From: JADJPO01 sp963828555
GTDB lineage: Bacteria > Actinomycetota > Actinomycetes > Actinomycetales > Kineosporiaceae
Assembly (NCBI GenBank): GCA_963828555.1
Contig: CAWHEL010000004.1
Location: 744,001-808,000 of the forward strand
Direction: 5' to 3'
DNA: 64,000 nucleotides
Shown: positions 56,986 to 64,000 of the stretch, piece by piece
Layout: every line of letters begins with the position of its first letter
Numbering within the stretch: the stretch's first letter is position 1
Position numbers and translations under genes: made by a program
Notes under the pieces: model-generated
Database searches by the model: none
What the model was told of the DNA's origin: nothing
What the model saw: the letters and a program-made list of their open reading frames with translations, nothing else

Positions 56986-57897
56986 ATGCCCTCGCAGCAC
57001 GCACGTCCCGGTGGACTCACCGACGCCGAGGTTCGCAGCCAGCCCACGGTGTGGCGGCGGTCCCTAGACCTGGTGCGTCAGGCGCGAGCCCAACTGGTCG
57101 CCCCGGGCGAGAAGGTGCTCCTGATCGGTTGCGGCACCTCCGCGTTCGTCGCCCGGGCGCTGGCCGACCTTCGGGAGGCGGCGGGGATGGGCGAGACGCA
57201 CTGGGCCTACGCCTCGGAGATGCCTCGCGGCCGGTCCTACGACCGGGTGGTCGCGCTCACCCGCTCGGGCACCACCACCGAGGTGCTCGCCGCGCTCGCC
57301 GCGCTGCCGGCCGGCACCCAACGCGTGGGGGTCTGCGCGGCGGCCGGCATGCCGGTGGAGTCGCTCGTGGACGACACCCTGCTGCTGGACTTCGCCGACG
57401 AGGCCTCGGTGGTGCAGACCCGGTTCCCGACCACCACGCTGGCGCTGTTCCGGGCTGCCCTCGGCGAGGACGTCGAGCCGCTGATCACCGCCGGCACGGC
57501 CGCGCTGCAGGCCCCCCTGCCCGCCGACCCCGCCGGGTTCGACCAGTTCGTATTCCTGGGCCGCGGGTGGGCGATCGGGCTGGCCGAGGAGGCCGCGCTG
57601 AAGACCCGCGAGTCGGCCCAGGCCTGGGCCGAGGCGTATCCGGCGCTGGACTACCGGCACGGTCCGATCTCCATCGCCTCGCCGCGCTCCCTGGTCTGGA
57701 TCCTCGGAGAGGCCCCGGCCGGTCTGGTCGAGGAGGTGGCCGCGACCGGGGCCACGGTCGTCTCCACCGGGGCCGACCCGCTGATCGACCTGGTCACCGT
57801 CCACCGGCTCGCCCTGGCCCTGGCCGCCTCCAAGGGACTCGACCCCGACCGGCCGCACAACCTGCAGCGCTCCGTCGTCCTGCCCGTCATCCCCTGA
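56986..57897 (+). CDS. SIS-domain sugar isomerase/deaminase-like protein
   Basis: 303 residues with two SIS domains. The first (about 35-150) has VLLIGCGTSAFVARALADL and VVALTRSGTTTEVLAAL, the sugar-phosphate binding loops. The second (about 175-290) has FVFLGRGWAIGLAEEAALKTRESAQAW. This is the AgaS/GlmS-like isomerase plan without a glutaminase domain. GAAAGGCGCC lies upstream of the ATG. With the DeoR and GH4 genes it formed a sugar locus; the natural substrate is perhaps an amino sugar or disaccharide-derived phosphate. It appears intact. Confidence 0.88.
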   Translation: MPSQHARPGGLTDAEVRSQPTVWRRSLDLVRQARAQLVAPGEKVLLIGCGTSAFVARALADLREAAGMGETHWAYASEMPRGRSYDRVVALTRSGTTTEVLAALAALPAGTQRVGVCAAAGMPVESLVDDTLLLDFADEASVVQTRFPTTTLALFRAALGEDVEPLITAGTAALQAPLPADPAGFDQFVFLGRGWAIGLAEEAALKTRESAQAWAEAYPALDYRHGPISIASPRSLVWILGEAPAGLVEEVAATGATVVSTGADPLIDLVTVHRLALALAASKGLDPDRPHNLQRSVVLPVIP

Positions 57898-57912
57898 GAG
57901 AAGGAGCCCACC

Positions 57913-58007
57913 ATGCGCCGACGCCTCCGCCGCCGCTGATCGTCTTCTTCCTGCTGGCCCAGAAGCACTTCATCGCCACCATGACCTTCAGCGGCCTGAA
58001 GGGCTGA
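57913..58007 (+). pseudogene. Remnant of a MalG-type sugar ABC permease gene
   Basis: GAAGGAG stands 7 bases before an ATG that encodes MRRRLRRR and stops. In a neighbouring frame, 57922 onward reads PPPPLIVFFLLAQKHFIATMTFSGLKG and a stop. This last piece is the typical C-terminus of MalG-family permeases, which end in FxxxMTxGAVKG or SGLKG. About 260 residues are missing between the two ends. The ribosome binding site, start codon and last 25 codons remain, so the deletion was internal. It marks the loss of the uptake system of this sugar locus. Confidence 0.8.
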
Positions 58008-58053
58008 GACGCTCGCACTCGTCGACGCCTCCTCCATCCGCCGTGTTTCCCTG

Positions 58054-58096
58054 AGATCGCACTCTTCCCCCAACCAGTGGGGGGTAACAGCGATCT
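58054..58096. repeat. Composite inverted repeat before gatC
   Basis: AGATCGC (58054-58060) pairs with GCGATCT (about 58090-58096), and inside CCCCC pairs with GGGGG around AACCAGT. It lies after the permease remnant and about 65 bases before the gatC -10. It has no T-tract. Confidence 0.6.
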
Positions 58097-58159
58097 GGGG
58101 GTGATCACGGGTAGGTGGGGGGATCTGGGTGCGGTGACAAGGTCGTTACCCGTTCGGCC

Positions 58160-58165
58160 TAGACT
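58160..58165 (+). promoter_or_regulatory. -10 element of the gatCA promoter
   Basis: TAGACT lies 57 bases before the gatC ATG, so a leader of about 50 bases is predicted. A GTGACA 20 bases upstream is too far for a normal -35. Confidence 0.45.
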
Positions 58166-58221
58166 CGCGGGGAGTACCTGACCGCCGCACCCTGCCCCCT
58201 GCCCCCGTCTGGAGTCAACGC

Positions 58222-58518
58222 ATGTCCGCGATCTCCCGCGAGGAGGTCAGCCACCTCGCGATGCTCGCCCGCATCGACCTCGCCCCCGACGAGCTCGACC
58301 GGATGGCCGGCCAGCTCGACGTGATCCTCGACGCGGTCGCCACCGTGCGCGAGGTGGCCGGTGACGACGTTCCGGCGACCAGCCACCCGATGCCGCTGAC
58401 CAACGTGACCCGCCCCGACGAGGTCCGCCCGTCGCTGAGCGCCGAGCAGGCCTTGTCCGGGGCGCCGGAGTCGGAGCAGCAGCGCTTCCGAGTGCCGCGG
58501 ATCCTGGAGGAGGACTGA
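58222..58518 (+). CDS. gatC: Glutamyl/aspartyl-tRNA amidotransferase subunit C
   Basis: 98 residues, the standard size. GatC stabilises the GatA-GatB complex. ISREEVSHLAMLARIDLAPDELDRM and LDVILDAVATVREVA build the helical hairpin; LTNVTRPDEVRPSL and RVPRILEED are the conserved tail. The stop overlaps the gatA ATG (TGATG). Confidence 0.96.
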   Translation: MSAISREEVSHLAMLARIDLAPDELDRMAGQLDVILDAVATVREVAGDDVPATSHPMPLTNVTRPDEVRPSLSAEQALSGAPESEQQRFRVPRILEED

Positions 58519-60038
58519 TGTCGCCCGAGCTGGAGATCACCCGGCGCACTGCGGCCGACCTGGCAGAGGCATTGAGCGCCAAGCAGATCAGCGCCGTCGA
58601 GGTCACTCGGGCGCACCTCGACCGGATCGAGGCGGTGGACGGCGCGGTGCACGCCTTCCTGCACGTCGCCGCCGACGAGGCGCTGGCCCAGGCGCAGGCC
58701 GTGGACGCCGACCGCGCCGCCGGGGTGGACCTGCCCCCCCTCGCGGGGGTGCCGATCGCGGTCAAGGACGTGATGGCCACCCAGGGCCTGCCCACCACCT
58801 GCGGCAGCGCGATCCTGCGCGGCTGGGTGCCGCCCTACGACGCGACCGTCGTCCGCCGGATCAAGGACGCCCGGATGGTCATCCTGGGCAAGACGAACAT
58901 GGACGAGTTCGCGATGGGCTCCTCCACCGAGCACTCGGCCTACGGCCCCACCCACAACCCGTGGGACCTGGACCGGATCCCCGGCGGCTCCGGCGGCGGC
59001 TCGGCCGCCGCGCTGGCCTCGTTCGAGGCGCCGCTGGCCACCGGCACCGACACCGGCGGCTCGATCCGTCAGCCGGCCGCGGTCACCGGGACGGTCGGGG
59101 TCAAGCCCACCTACGGCGCGGTCAGCCGGTACGGGCTGGTCGCCCTGGCCTCCAGCCTGGACCAGGCCGGCCCGTGCGCCCGCACCGTGCTGGACGCCGC
59201 GCTGCTGCACACGGTGATGGCCGGGCACGACCCGATGGACTCCACCAGCCTGACCGGCCCCTACCCGGACGTCGTCGCCGCCGCCCGGCGCGGCGCGGCC
59301 GGTGAACTGGACGGGATGACCGTGGGCGTCGTCCGCGAACTCGGCGGCGAGGGCTACCAGGCGGGCGTCGCCGAGCGCTTCGACCAGGCCGTCGCCCTGC
59401 TCACCGAGGCCGGCGCCAAGGTGGTCGAGGTGAGCTGCCCCAGCTTCACCGCGGCCCTGGGTGCCTATTACCTGATCCTGCCCAGCGAGGCCAGCAGCAA
59501 CCTGGCCAAGTTCGACGCCATGCGCTACGGCCTGCGGGTCTACCCCGAGGGGGTGGAGGACCCGACCGCCGAGCAGGTGATGGCAGCCACCCGCGAGGCC
59601 GGCTTCGGCGACGAGGTCAAGCGCCGGATCATCCTGGGCACCTATGCCCTCTCCTCGGGCTACTACGACGCCTACTACGGCAGCGCCCAGAAGGTGCGCA
59701 CGCTGATCCAGCGCGACTTCACCGCGGCGTTCGCCCAGGCCGACGTCCTGGTCTCGCCGACGGCGCCGACCACCGCGTTCGCCCTCGGCGACAAGCTGGA
59801 CGACCCGCTGGCGATGTACCTCAACGACGTCGCGACCATTCCGGCCAACCTGGCCGGCATCCCCGGCATGTCCCTGCCGAGCGGCCTGGCCGCGGAGGAC
59901 GGGCTGCCCGCGGGCCTGCAGATCCTGGCCCCCGCGATGTGCGACGACCGGCTCTACCTGGTCGGTGCCGCGCTCGAGGCCGCGCTGCTGACCCGTTGGG
60001 GCGCACCACTTCTCAACCAGGCACCCGCACTCGGGTGA
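58518..60038 (+). CDS. gatA: Glutamyl/aspartyl-tRNA amidotransferase subunit A
   Basis: 506 residues. GatA releases ammonia from glutamine for the amidation of mischarged tRNA. The amidase signature is complete: PIAVKDVMATQGLPTTCGSAI has the catalytic Lys, RIPGGSGGGSAAALASF the cis-Ser region in its actinobacterial GGSGGGS form, and GTDTGGSIRQPA the nucleophile Ser. EGVEDPTAEQVMAATR and YYDAYYGSAQKVRTLI follow. The length is normal. Confidence 0.97.
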   Translation: MSPELEITRRTAADLAEALSAKQISAVEVTRAHLDRIEAVDGAVHAFLHVAADEALAQAQAVDADRAAGVDLPPLAGVPIAVKDVMATQGLPTTCGSAILRGWVPPYDATVVRRIKDARMVILGKTNMDEFAMGSSTEHSAYGPTHNPWDLDRIPGGSGGGSAAALASFEAPLATGTDTGGSIRQPAAVTGTVGVKPTYGAVSRYGLVALASSLDQAGPCARTVLDAALLHTVMAGHDPMDSTSLTGPYPDVVAAARRGAAGELDGMTVGVVRELGGEGYQAGVAERFDQAVALLTEAGAKVVEVSCPSFTAALGAYYLILPSEASSNLAKFDAMRYGLRVYPEGVEDPTAEQVMAATREAGFGDEVKRRIILGTYALSSGYYDAYYGSAQKVRTLIQRDFTAAFAQADVLVSPTAPTTAFALGDKLDDPLAMYLNDVATIPANLAGIPGMSLPSGLAAEDGLPAGLQILAPAMCDDRLYLVGAALEAALLTRWGAPLLNQAPALG

Positions 60039-60050
60039 GCCCGTGAGCCG

Positions 60051-60128
60051 GTCGACGATGGAGATCACGATGCGTGGAAATGGCTGCTATGACAGCCGAT
60101 TCTCTTCATCGTGATCTCCATCGTCAAC
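60051..60128. repeat. Long inverted repeat with nested hairpin between gatA and gatB
   Basis: Arms 60051-60072 and 60107-60128 match at 21 of 22 positions (core GATGGAGATCACGATG). Inside the 34-base loop, GGCTG and CAGCC form a second hairpin around CTATGA. There is no T-tract. This is the longest perfect-type stem in the window. Confidence 0.85.
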
Positions 60129-60165
60129 GCGGCGGCCTCAGGGCGGGGTGGGGGATCGTGAGCAG

Positions 60166-60171
60166 AAGGAG
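60166..60171 (+). promoter_or_regulatory. Strong ribosome binding site before the gatB leader frame
   Basis: AAGGAG lies 7 bases before the ATG at 60179, ideal spacing. The gatB ATG at 60211 has no comparable site. Confidence 0.6.
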
Positions 60172-60178
60172 CAGGCAG

Positions 60179-60208
60179 ATGGCGACGGGAGTGAGGCAGT
60201 GGCAGTGA
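60179..60208 (+). CDS. Nine-codon leader reading frame before gatB
   Basis: MATGVRQWQ followed by TGA, which ends 2 bases before the gatB ATG. The only strong ribosome binding site in the region serves this start. The peptide has two Gln codons on either side of Trp, next to the gene whose product makes Gln-tRNA. Translation of gatB could depend on reinitiation. Whether the peptide is made is unknown. Confidence 0.4.
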   Translation: MATGVRQWQ

Positions 60209-60210
60209 CC

Positions 60211-61749
60211 ATGTCGGGTGTGGGTACCGCTGAGGCGGTGCTGCCCTACGAGCAGGCGATCGGTGCCTTCGACCCGGCACTCGGGCTCGAGGTGCACGTC
60301 GAGCTGAACACGGCGACCAAGATGTTCTGCGGCTGCCCCACCACCTTCGGTGCCGACCCGAACTCCCAGGTCTGCCCGGTCTGCCTGGGCCTGCCCGGCG
60401 CCCTGCCGGTGCTCAACGAGCGTGGCCTGCGCAGCGCCGTCCAGATCGGGCTGGCCCTGAACTGCCAGATCGCCACCTGGTGCCGGTTCGCCCGGAAGAA
60501 CTACTTCTACCCGGACATGCCGAAGAACTTCCAGACCTCCCAGTACGACGAGCCGATCGCCTTCGACGGCTACCTCGACGTCGAGGTGGACGACGGCGCG
60601 GGCGGGTTCGAGGTGGTGCGGGTGGCGATCGAGCGCGCGCACATGGAGGAGGACACCGGCAAGTCCCTGCACGTCGGCGGGGCCACCGGGCGCATCCACG
60701 GTGCGGACTTCTCCCTCGTCGACTACAACCGGGCCGGCATCCCGCTGATCGAGATCGTGACCAAGCCGATCACCGGCATGGGGGAGCGGGCGCCGGAGGT
60801 GGCCAAGGCGTACGTGGCGACCCTGCGCGACCTGCTCCGCTCACTCGGGGTGAGCGACGTGAAGATGGAGCAGGGCTCGTTGCGCTGCGACGCGAACGTC
60901 AGCCTGCGCCCCTCGCCCGAGGCGCCGCTCGGCACCCGGACCGAGACCAAGAACGTCAACTCGCTGCGCAGCGTCGAGCGCGCTGTCCGCTACGAGATCA
61001 CCCGGCAGGCGGCGATCCTCACCGGTGGCGGCCGGGTGGTGCAGGAGACCCGGCACTGGCACGAGGACACCGGGGTGACCACGGCCGGGCGGGAGAAGTC
61101 CGACGCGGAGGACTACCGCTACTTCCCCGAGCCCGACCTGGTGCCGATCGCTCCCGACGCGGCCTGGGTGGAGGAGCTGCGGGCCGCGCTGCCCGAGCCG
61201 CCGGCCCAGCACCGGCGCCGGCTGCAGGCCGAGTGGGGCTTCGCCGATCTCGAGATGCGTGACGTGGTCAACGCCGGCGCGCTCGACCTGATCGGCGACA
61301 CGGTGGCCGCCGGGGCGACGCCGGCCGCGGCGCGCAAGTGGTGGATGGGTGAGCTGGCCCGGCAGGCCAACGCGCGCGGGGTAGCGATCGACGCGCTCGC
61401 GGTGTCGCCGGCGCAGGTGGCCGAGCTGCAGGCCCTGGTGGACGGCGGAACCCTGAGCGACACCCTGGCCCGGCAGGTGCTCGAGCACGTGCTGGCCGGC
61501 GAGGGTGGCCCGGCCGAGGTGGCCCAGGCGCGCGACCTGCGGCTGGTCTCCGACGACGGGGCGCTGGGTGAGGCCGTGGACGCCGCGATCGCAGCCAACC
61601 CGGGGATCGCCGACAAGGTGCGCGGTGGCAAGGTGGCCGCGGTCGGTGCCCTGGTCGGGGCCGTGATGAAGCAGACCCGGGGGCAGGCCCAGGCCGCCGC
61701 GGTGCAGAAGCTACTGCTCGAGCGGTTGGCGCCCGCCGACGAGAGCTGA
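60211..61749 (+). CDS. gatB: Glutamyl/aspartyl-tRNA amidotransferase subunit B
   Basis: 512 residues from the ATG at 60211 (a start at 60148 is also open). GatB phosphorylates and amidates Glu-tRNA or Asp-tRNA. GLEVHVELNTATKMFCGCP and SQVCPVCLGLPGALPV hold the zinc Cys residues; HMEEDTGKSLH, DYNRAGIPLIEIVTKP and SLRCDANVSLRP form the kinase-like core. The tail domain (about 355-512) binds tRNA. The 3' end overlaps the convergent cyclase gene by 39 bases. Confidence 0.95.
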   Translation: MSGVGTAEAVLPYEQAIGAFDPALGLEVHVELNTATKMFCGCPTTFGADPNSQVCPVCLGLPGALPVLNERGLRSAVQIGLALNCQIATWCRFARKNYFYPDMPKNFQTSQYDEPIAFDGYLDVEVDDGAGGFEVVRVAIERAHMEEDTGKSLHVGGATGRIHGADFSLVDYNRAGIPLIEIVTKPITGMGERAPEVAKAYVATLRDLLRSLGVSDVKMEQGSLRCDANVSLRPSPEAPLGTRTETKNVNSLRSVERAVRYEITRQAAILTGGGRVVQETRHWHEDTGVTTAGREKSDAEDYRYFPEPDLVPIAPDAAWVEELRAALPEPPAQHRRRLQAEWGFADLEMRDVVNAGALDLIGDTVAAGATPAAARKWWMGELARQANARGVAIDALAVSPAQVAELQALVDGGTLSDTLARQVLEHVLAGEGGPAEVAQARDLRLVSDDGALGEAVDAAIAANPGIADKVRGGKVAAVGALVGAVMKQTRGQAQAAAVQKLLLERLAPADES

Positions 61750-63414
61750 TTGCGCGGCGGACGTCGGCGTCGGGCTGAGCGCACCGGACTGCTCCAGGCC
61801 GGGCCGGTACAGGGCGACCTGGCCGCGGCCGAGCCGCTTGGCCTCGTACAGCGCCAGGTCGGCCCGGGTGATCACGGTGGTCGGAGTGTCCTCGGGGCGG
61901 CTCGGGGCCACCCCGATGCTGGCCGAGGGCCAGACCGACTCTCCGTGCAGCTGGGCCGGGCGGCACACCGCAACGTAGAGCCGCTGCGCCACGGCGTGCG
62001 CTTGCTGCTCATCGGCGACCGAGGCCAGCAGGACCGCGAACTCGTCGCCGCCGAGCCGGGCCACCACGTCGCCCTCGCGCACCCCGTGCCGCAGTCGGGA
62101 GGCGGTGACCACAAGCAGTTGATCCCCCACCAGGTGCCCGTAGGTGTCGTTGATCGACTTGAAGTAGTCCAGGTCGATGTAGAGCACGCAGACCCGTCCC
62201 CGGCCGGTGCGCGGGTCGCCGCTGTCGCCGCTGTCGCCGTTCTCGCTCGCCTCGACCAGCTCCACGTCCGCGCCTGCGTCGTCCGCCTCGTCGCCCTCCT
62301 CGCCGTCGACCTCGTCGTCGACCTGCAGGGCGCGCTCCAGGGCGGTCATGAAGGTCGCCCGGTTGGCCAGCCCGGTCAGGGCGTCGTGCGAGGCGCGGTG
62401 CTGGGCGTCGTTCAGCGCGGCGTGCAGGGCGTCCACCGTCTCGGCGTCCTGGATGGCCAGGCCGGCATGCTCGGCCAGCGTGGTGGCCAGCGACTCCTCC
62501 AACGCGGTGAACTGGTAGCCCGGCGTGCGTGAGGCCAGCATCAGGTGGCCGACCGTGGTCGCGCCCTGCTGCAGCACCGGCACGGCCACGGCGGCCTGCA
62601 CCAGGGGCAGGCCGTAGCGCGCCGCCTCCGTGCGTCCAGCGAAGGCGTTGTCCACCACCGGGCCGCCCAGGTGCTCGGCCTCAAAGCCGAGAGTGTTCGC
62701 GTCACCGGCGGAGCGGACGTCGGCGGAGGCGGCGGAATCCAGCCCGAAGGTCGAGATGTCGTCGTGCTCGCCGACCTGCAGCACGGCCACGTCGCACTCG
62801 ACCAGTTCGCAGGCGGCGGCGGTGATCTCGTCGAGCACCTCGGGGAGGGTGCAGTCCCGGTCGGCGATGGAGCGCTGGATCCGGGAGAACCGGTCCAGGG
62901 TGAGCTGACGCTGCTCGCGCACCTTGCGCAGCAGCTCGGTCACCTGCACGGTGTGCTGCTCGCTGTTCCCCCGGGCGGTGCGCTCGGCGTCCAGCGCGGA
63001 GAGCACGTCGAGGGTGAGCCCGAGCACGGTCGCCATCGCGTTGATCATGCCGCGCTCGGAGGCGCCGAACGCGCCGTCGGCCCGGGCAGCGAGCAGGAAG
63101 CCGCCTCCGGTCCGGCCCACGTCGGCCGTGATCACATCGGACTGGCCCACGCCGGGCACGTCCAGGGTGAGCGAGGAGTCGCCGCAGGCGTCGAGGATCT
63201 GCTGCTCGGGCACCGGGTAGCGGCCGAAGCCGATACAGCTGCGGATCACCCCGCCGATCACCACGGCACCGACCTCGGAGTCGGTCGCCGCGGCGACCGA
63301 CTCGGCGGCAGCCTGCACGGCGCTCGCCTGGTCGCGGGCGGTGGACACGTTGCCCAGGAACGAGACCAGCTGCTGGGTGGTCCAGGAGGTGAGGGTTGCA
63401 CCCGAGGGGCTCAT
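61711..63414 (-). CDS. GAF-GGDEF diguanylate cyclase
   Basis: 567 residues. Two GAF-like domains (about 25-145 and 185-330, the second with LVQAAVAVPVLQQGATTVGHLML) precede the GGDEF domain. ASHDALTGLANRATFM, VLYIDLDYFKSINDTYGHLVGD and RLGGDEFAVLLA show an active c-di-GMP synthase A-site; the I-site RxxD is not evident. An acidic insert of about 40 residues (DDEVDGEEGDEADDAG onward) interrupts the cyclase domain near its start, an odd feature. The ATG overlaps the upstream FIST stop (ATGA). Confidence 0.9.
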   Translation of the reverse strand: MSPSGATLTSWTTQQLVSFLGNVSTARDQASAVQAAAESVAAATDSEVGAVVIGGVIRSCIGFGRYPVPEQQILDACGDSSLTLDVPGVGQSDVITADVGRTGGGFLLAARADGAFGASERGMINAMATVLGLTLDVLSALDAERTARGNSEQHTVQVTELLRKVREQRQLTLDRFSRIQRSIADRDCTLPEVLDEITAAACELVECDVAVLQVGEHDDISTFGLDSAASADVRSAGDANTLGFEAEHLGGPVVDNAFAGRTEAARYGLPLVQAAVAVPVLQQGATTVGHLMLASRTPGYQFTALEESLATTLAEHAGLAIQDAETVDALHAALNDAQHRASHDALTGLANRATFMTALERALQVDDEVDGEEGDEADDAGADVELVEASENGDSGDSGDPRTGRGRVCVLYIDLDYFKSINDTYGHLVGDQLLVVTASRLRHGVREGDVVARLGGDEFAVLLASVADEQQAHAVAQRLYVAVCRPAQLHGESVWPSASIGVAPSRPEDTPTTVITRADLALYEAKRLGRGQVALYRPGLEQSGALSPTPTSAAQSALVGGRQPLEQ

Positions 63415-64000
63415 GACACCGCCAACACGACGAGGGTCTGGTTGTGGAAACCGCTCATGCCCTGGGTCCGGGCGATCTCGCCGTAGGTGTAGAAGCCGAT
63501 CACCGGTGCTCCTTCGGTGCGTTCGTGGATCCGGTCCACCTCGGCGTCGGTGGAGTCCCCGAGCGCGGCGCGACGGGCGATGCAGTCGAAGGCGACGACG
63601 GCCTTGGCAGGGTGCCCGTCCAGCTGCGCCATGGCGAGGTTGCAGGCCTCCTCGGAGGCGGCCAGCACCGACTCCACGTCCCCGGTCATCAGCCAGGTCA
63701 GGCCGCCCAGGGGCACCGGGGCGACGAGCTTGAGGGTGCGGGCGGTGAAGTCGGCGCCGGTGACGAAACGGACCAGGTCCTGGCTGCGGCCGGCGATGCC
63801 GAGCGGGTGGTCGAGGGCGAACCGGGTGAAGGACGCCGGGTCCTCGCGCACCTCCTGCGGGGCCTCGAGCACCCGCAGGTAGGCGTCGAGGGCGGGTTCG
63901 TCGTCCAAGGTGTGCACGGTGGCGCCCTCAGTGCCGGTGACCACGAGCGGGCTGCCCACCCGGCGCCAACCGTGCCGCACGCCGATCCCGATCGGGGCGT
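63411..64000 (-). CDS. FIST-domain sensor protein (partial, N-terminus outside window)
   Basis: At least 196 residues, open to the window edge. GVRHGWRRVGSPLVVTG near the edge and VYTL-like LDDEPALDAYLRVL start the FIST_C region; FYTYGEIARTQGMSGFHNQTLVVLAV is the diagnostic FIST ending. FIST proteins are thought to bind small ligands, often amino acids. The stop overlaps the cyclase start, so it likely controls that enzyme. Confidence 0.88.
   Translation of the reverse strand, partial: APIGIGVRHGWRRVGSPLVVTGTEGATVHTLDDEPALDAYLRVLEAPQEVREDPASFTRFALDHPLGIAGRSQDLVRFVTGADFTARTLKLVAPVPLGGLTWLMTGDVESVLAASEEACNLAMAQLDGHPAKAVVAFDCIARRAALGDSTDAEVDRIHERTEGAPVIGFYTYGEIARTQGMSGFHNQTLVVLAVS

Overview
The window is GC-rich, densely coded DNA from an actinobacterium. 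The evidence is a GlgE-type trehalose/maltose-1-phosphate operon, actinobacterial-style gatCAB and ligA, frequent GTG starts and many leaderless promoters of the form TAnnnT, 6-8 nt, GTG/ATG. I cannot name the genus. No rRNA, tRNA, CRISPR array or recognisable insertion sequence was seen.

Layout. 1-6.2 kb: the end of a surface-type protein, a PadR regulator with its membrane partner, a PaiB-like protein, a DUF4389 membrane protein, a broken SDR gene and an ArsR/SRPBCC pair. 6.2-9.4 kb: a NarL-type response regulator, a kinase-like membrane protein and a histidine kinase. 9.7-13.0 kb: a giant HTH-STAND-WD40 gene carrying two compensating frameshifts and flanked by twin hairpins. 13.4-15.5 kb: a secreted zincin-like protein, a Thr/Ser-rich anchored protein and a 146-bp tandem duplication. 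15.5-19.3 kb: two GT4 glycosyltransferase genes, one with two fused domains. 19.5-32.2 kb: alpha-glucan metabolism (glgE-treS-mak, divergent glgP, glgX) with a type III glutamine synthetase in between. 32.2-38.4 kb: YbjN protein, enoyl-CoA hydratase, diacylglycerol kinase, etfBA, cysteine desulfurase and mnmA. 38.3-47.1 kb: GNAT, two secreted repeat proteins, a MetE-like protein and arginase. 47.3-48.8 kb: two broken regulatory genes and a VOC protein. 49.0-54.7 kb: ligA and a PNAG-like exopolysaccharide operon. 54.8-58.0 kb: a sugar locus (DeoR, GH4, SIS, permease) in which two members are gutted. 58.2-61.7 kb: gatC, gatA, gatB. 61.7-64 kb: a FIST / diguanylate cyclase pair.

How the genes work together. 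TreS, maltokinase and GlgE convert trehalose through maltose and maltose-1-phosphate into alpha-glucan. GlgP and GlgX take the glucan apart, and a LacI-type operator lies between the divergent glgE and glgP. EtfAB supplies electron transfer for the neighbouring acyl-CoA metabolism. Cysteine desulfurase supplies sulfur to MnmA. The PNAG-like operon has a glycosyltransferase, a small membrane partner and a hydrolase-like/deacetylase protein. The FIST-GGDEF pair is a c-di-GMP input module.

The most unusual content is not in the intact genes. Five genes (SDR, GGDEF, AraC, GH4, MalG-type permease) keep both ends but have lost their middles. Three dispersed families of intergenic inverted or composite repeats are present. 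There is also a structured leader before etfB, and a 9-codon reading frame with a good ribosome binding site just before gatB.
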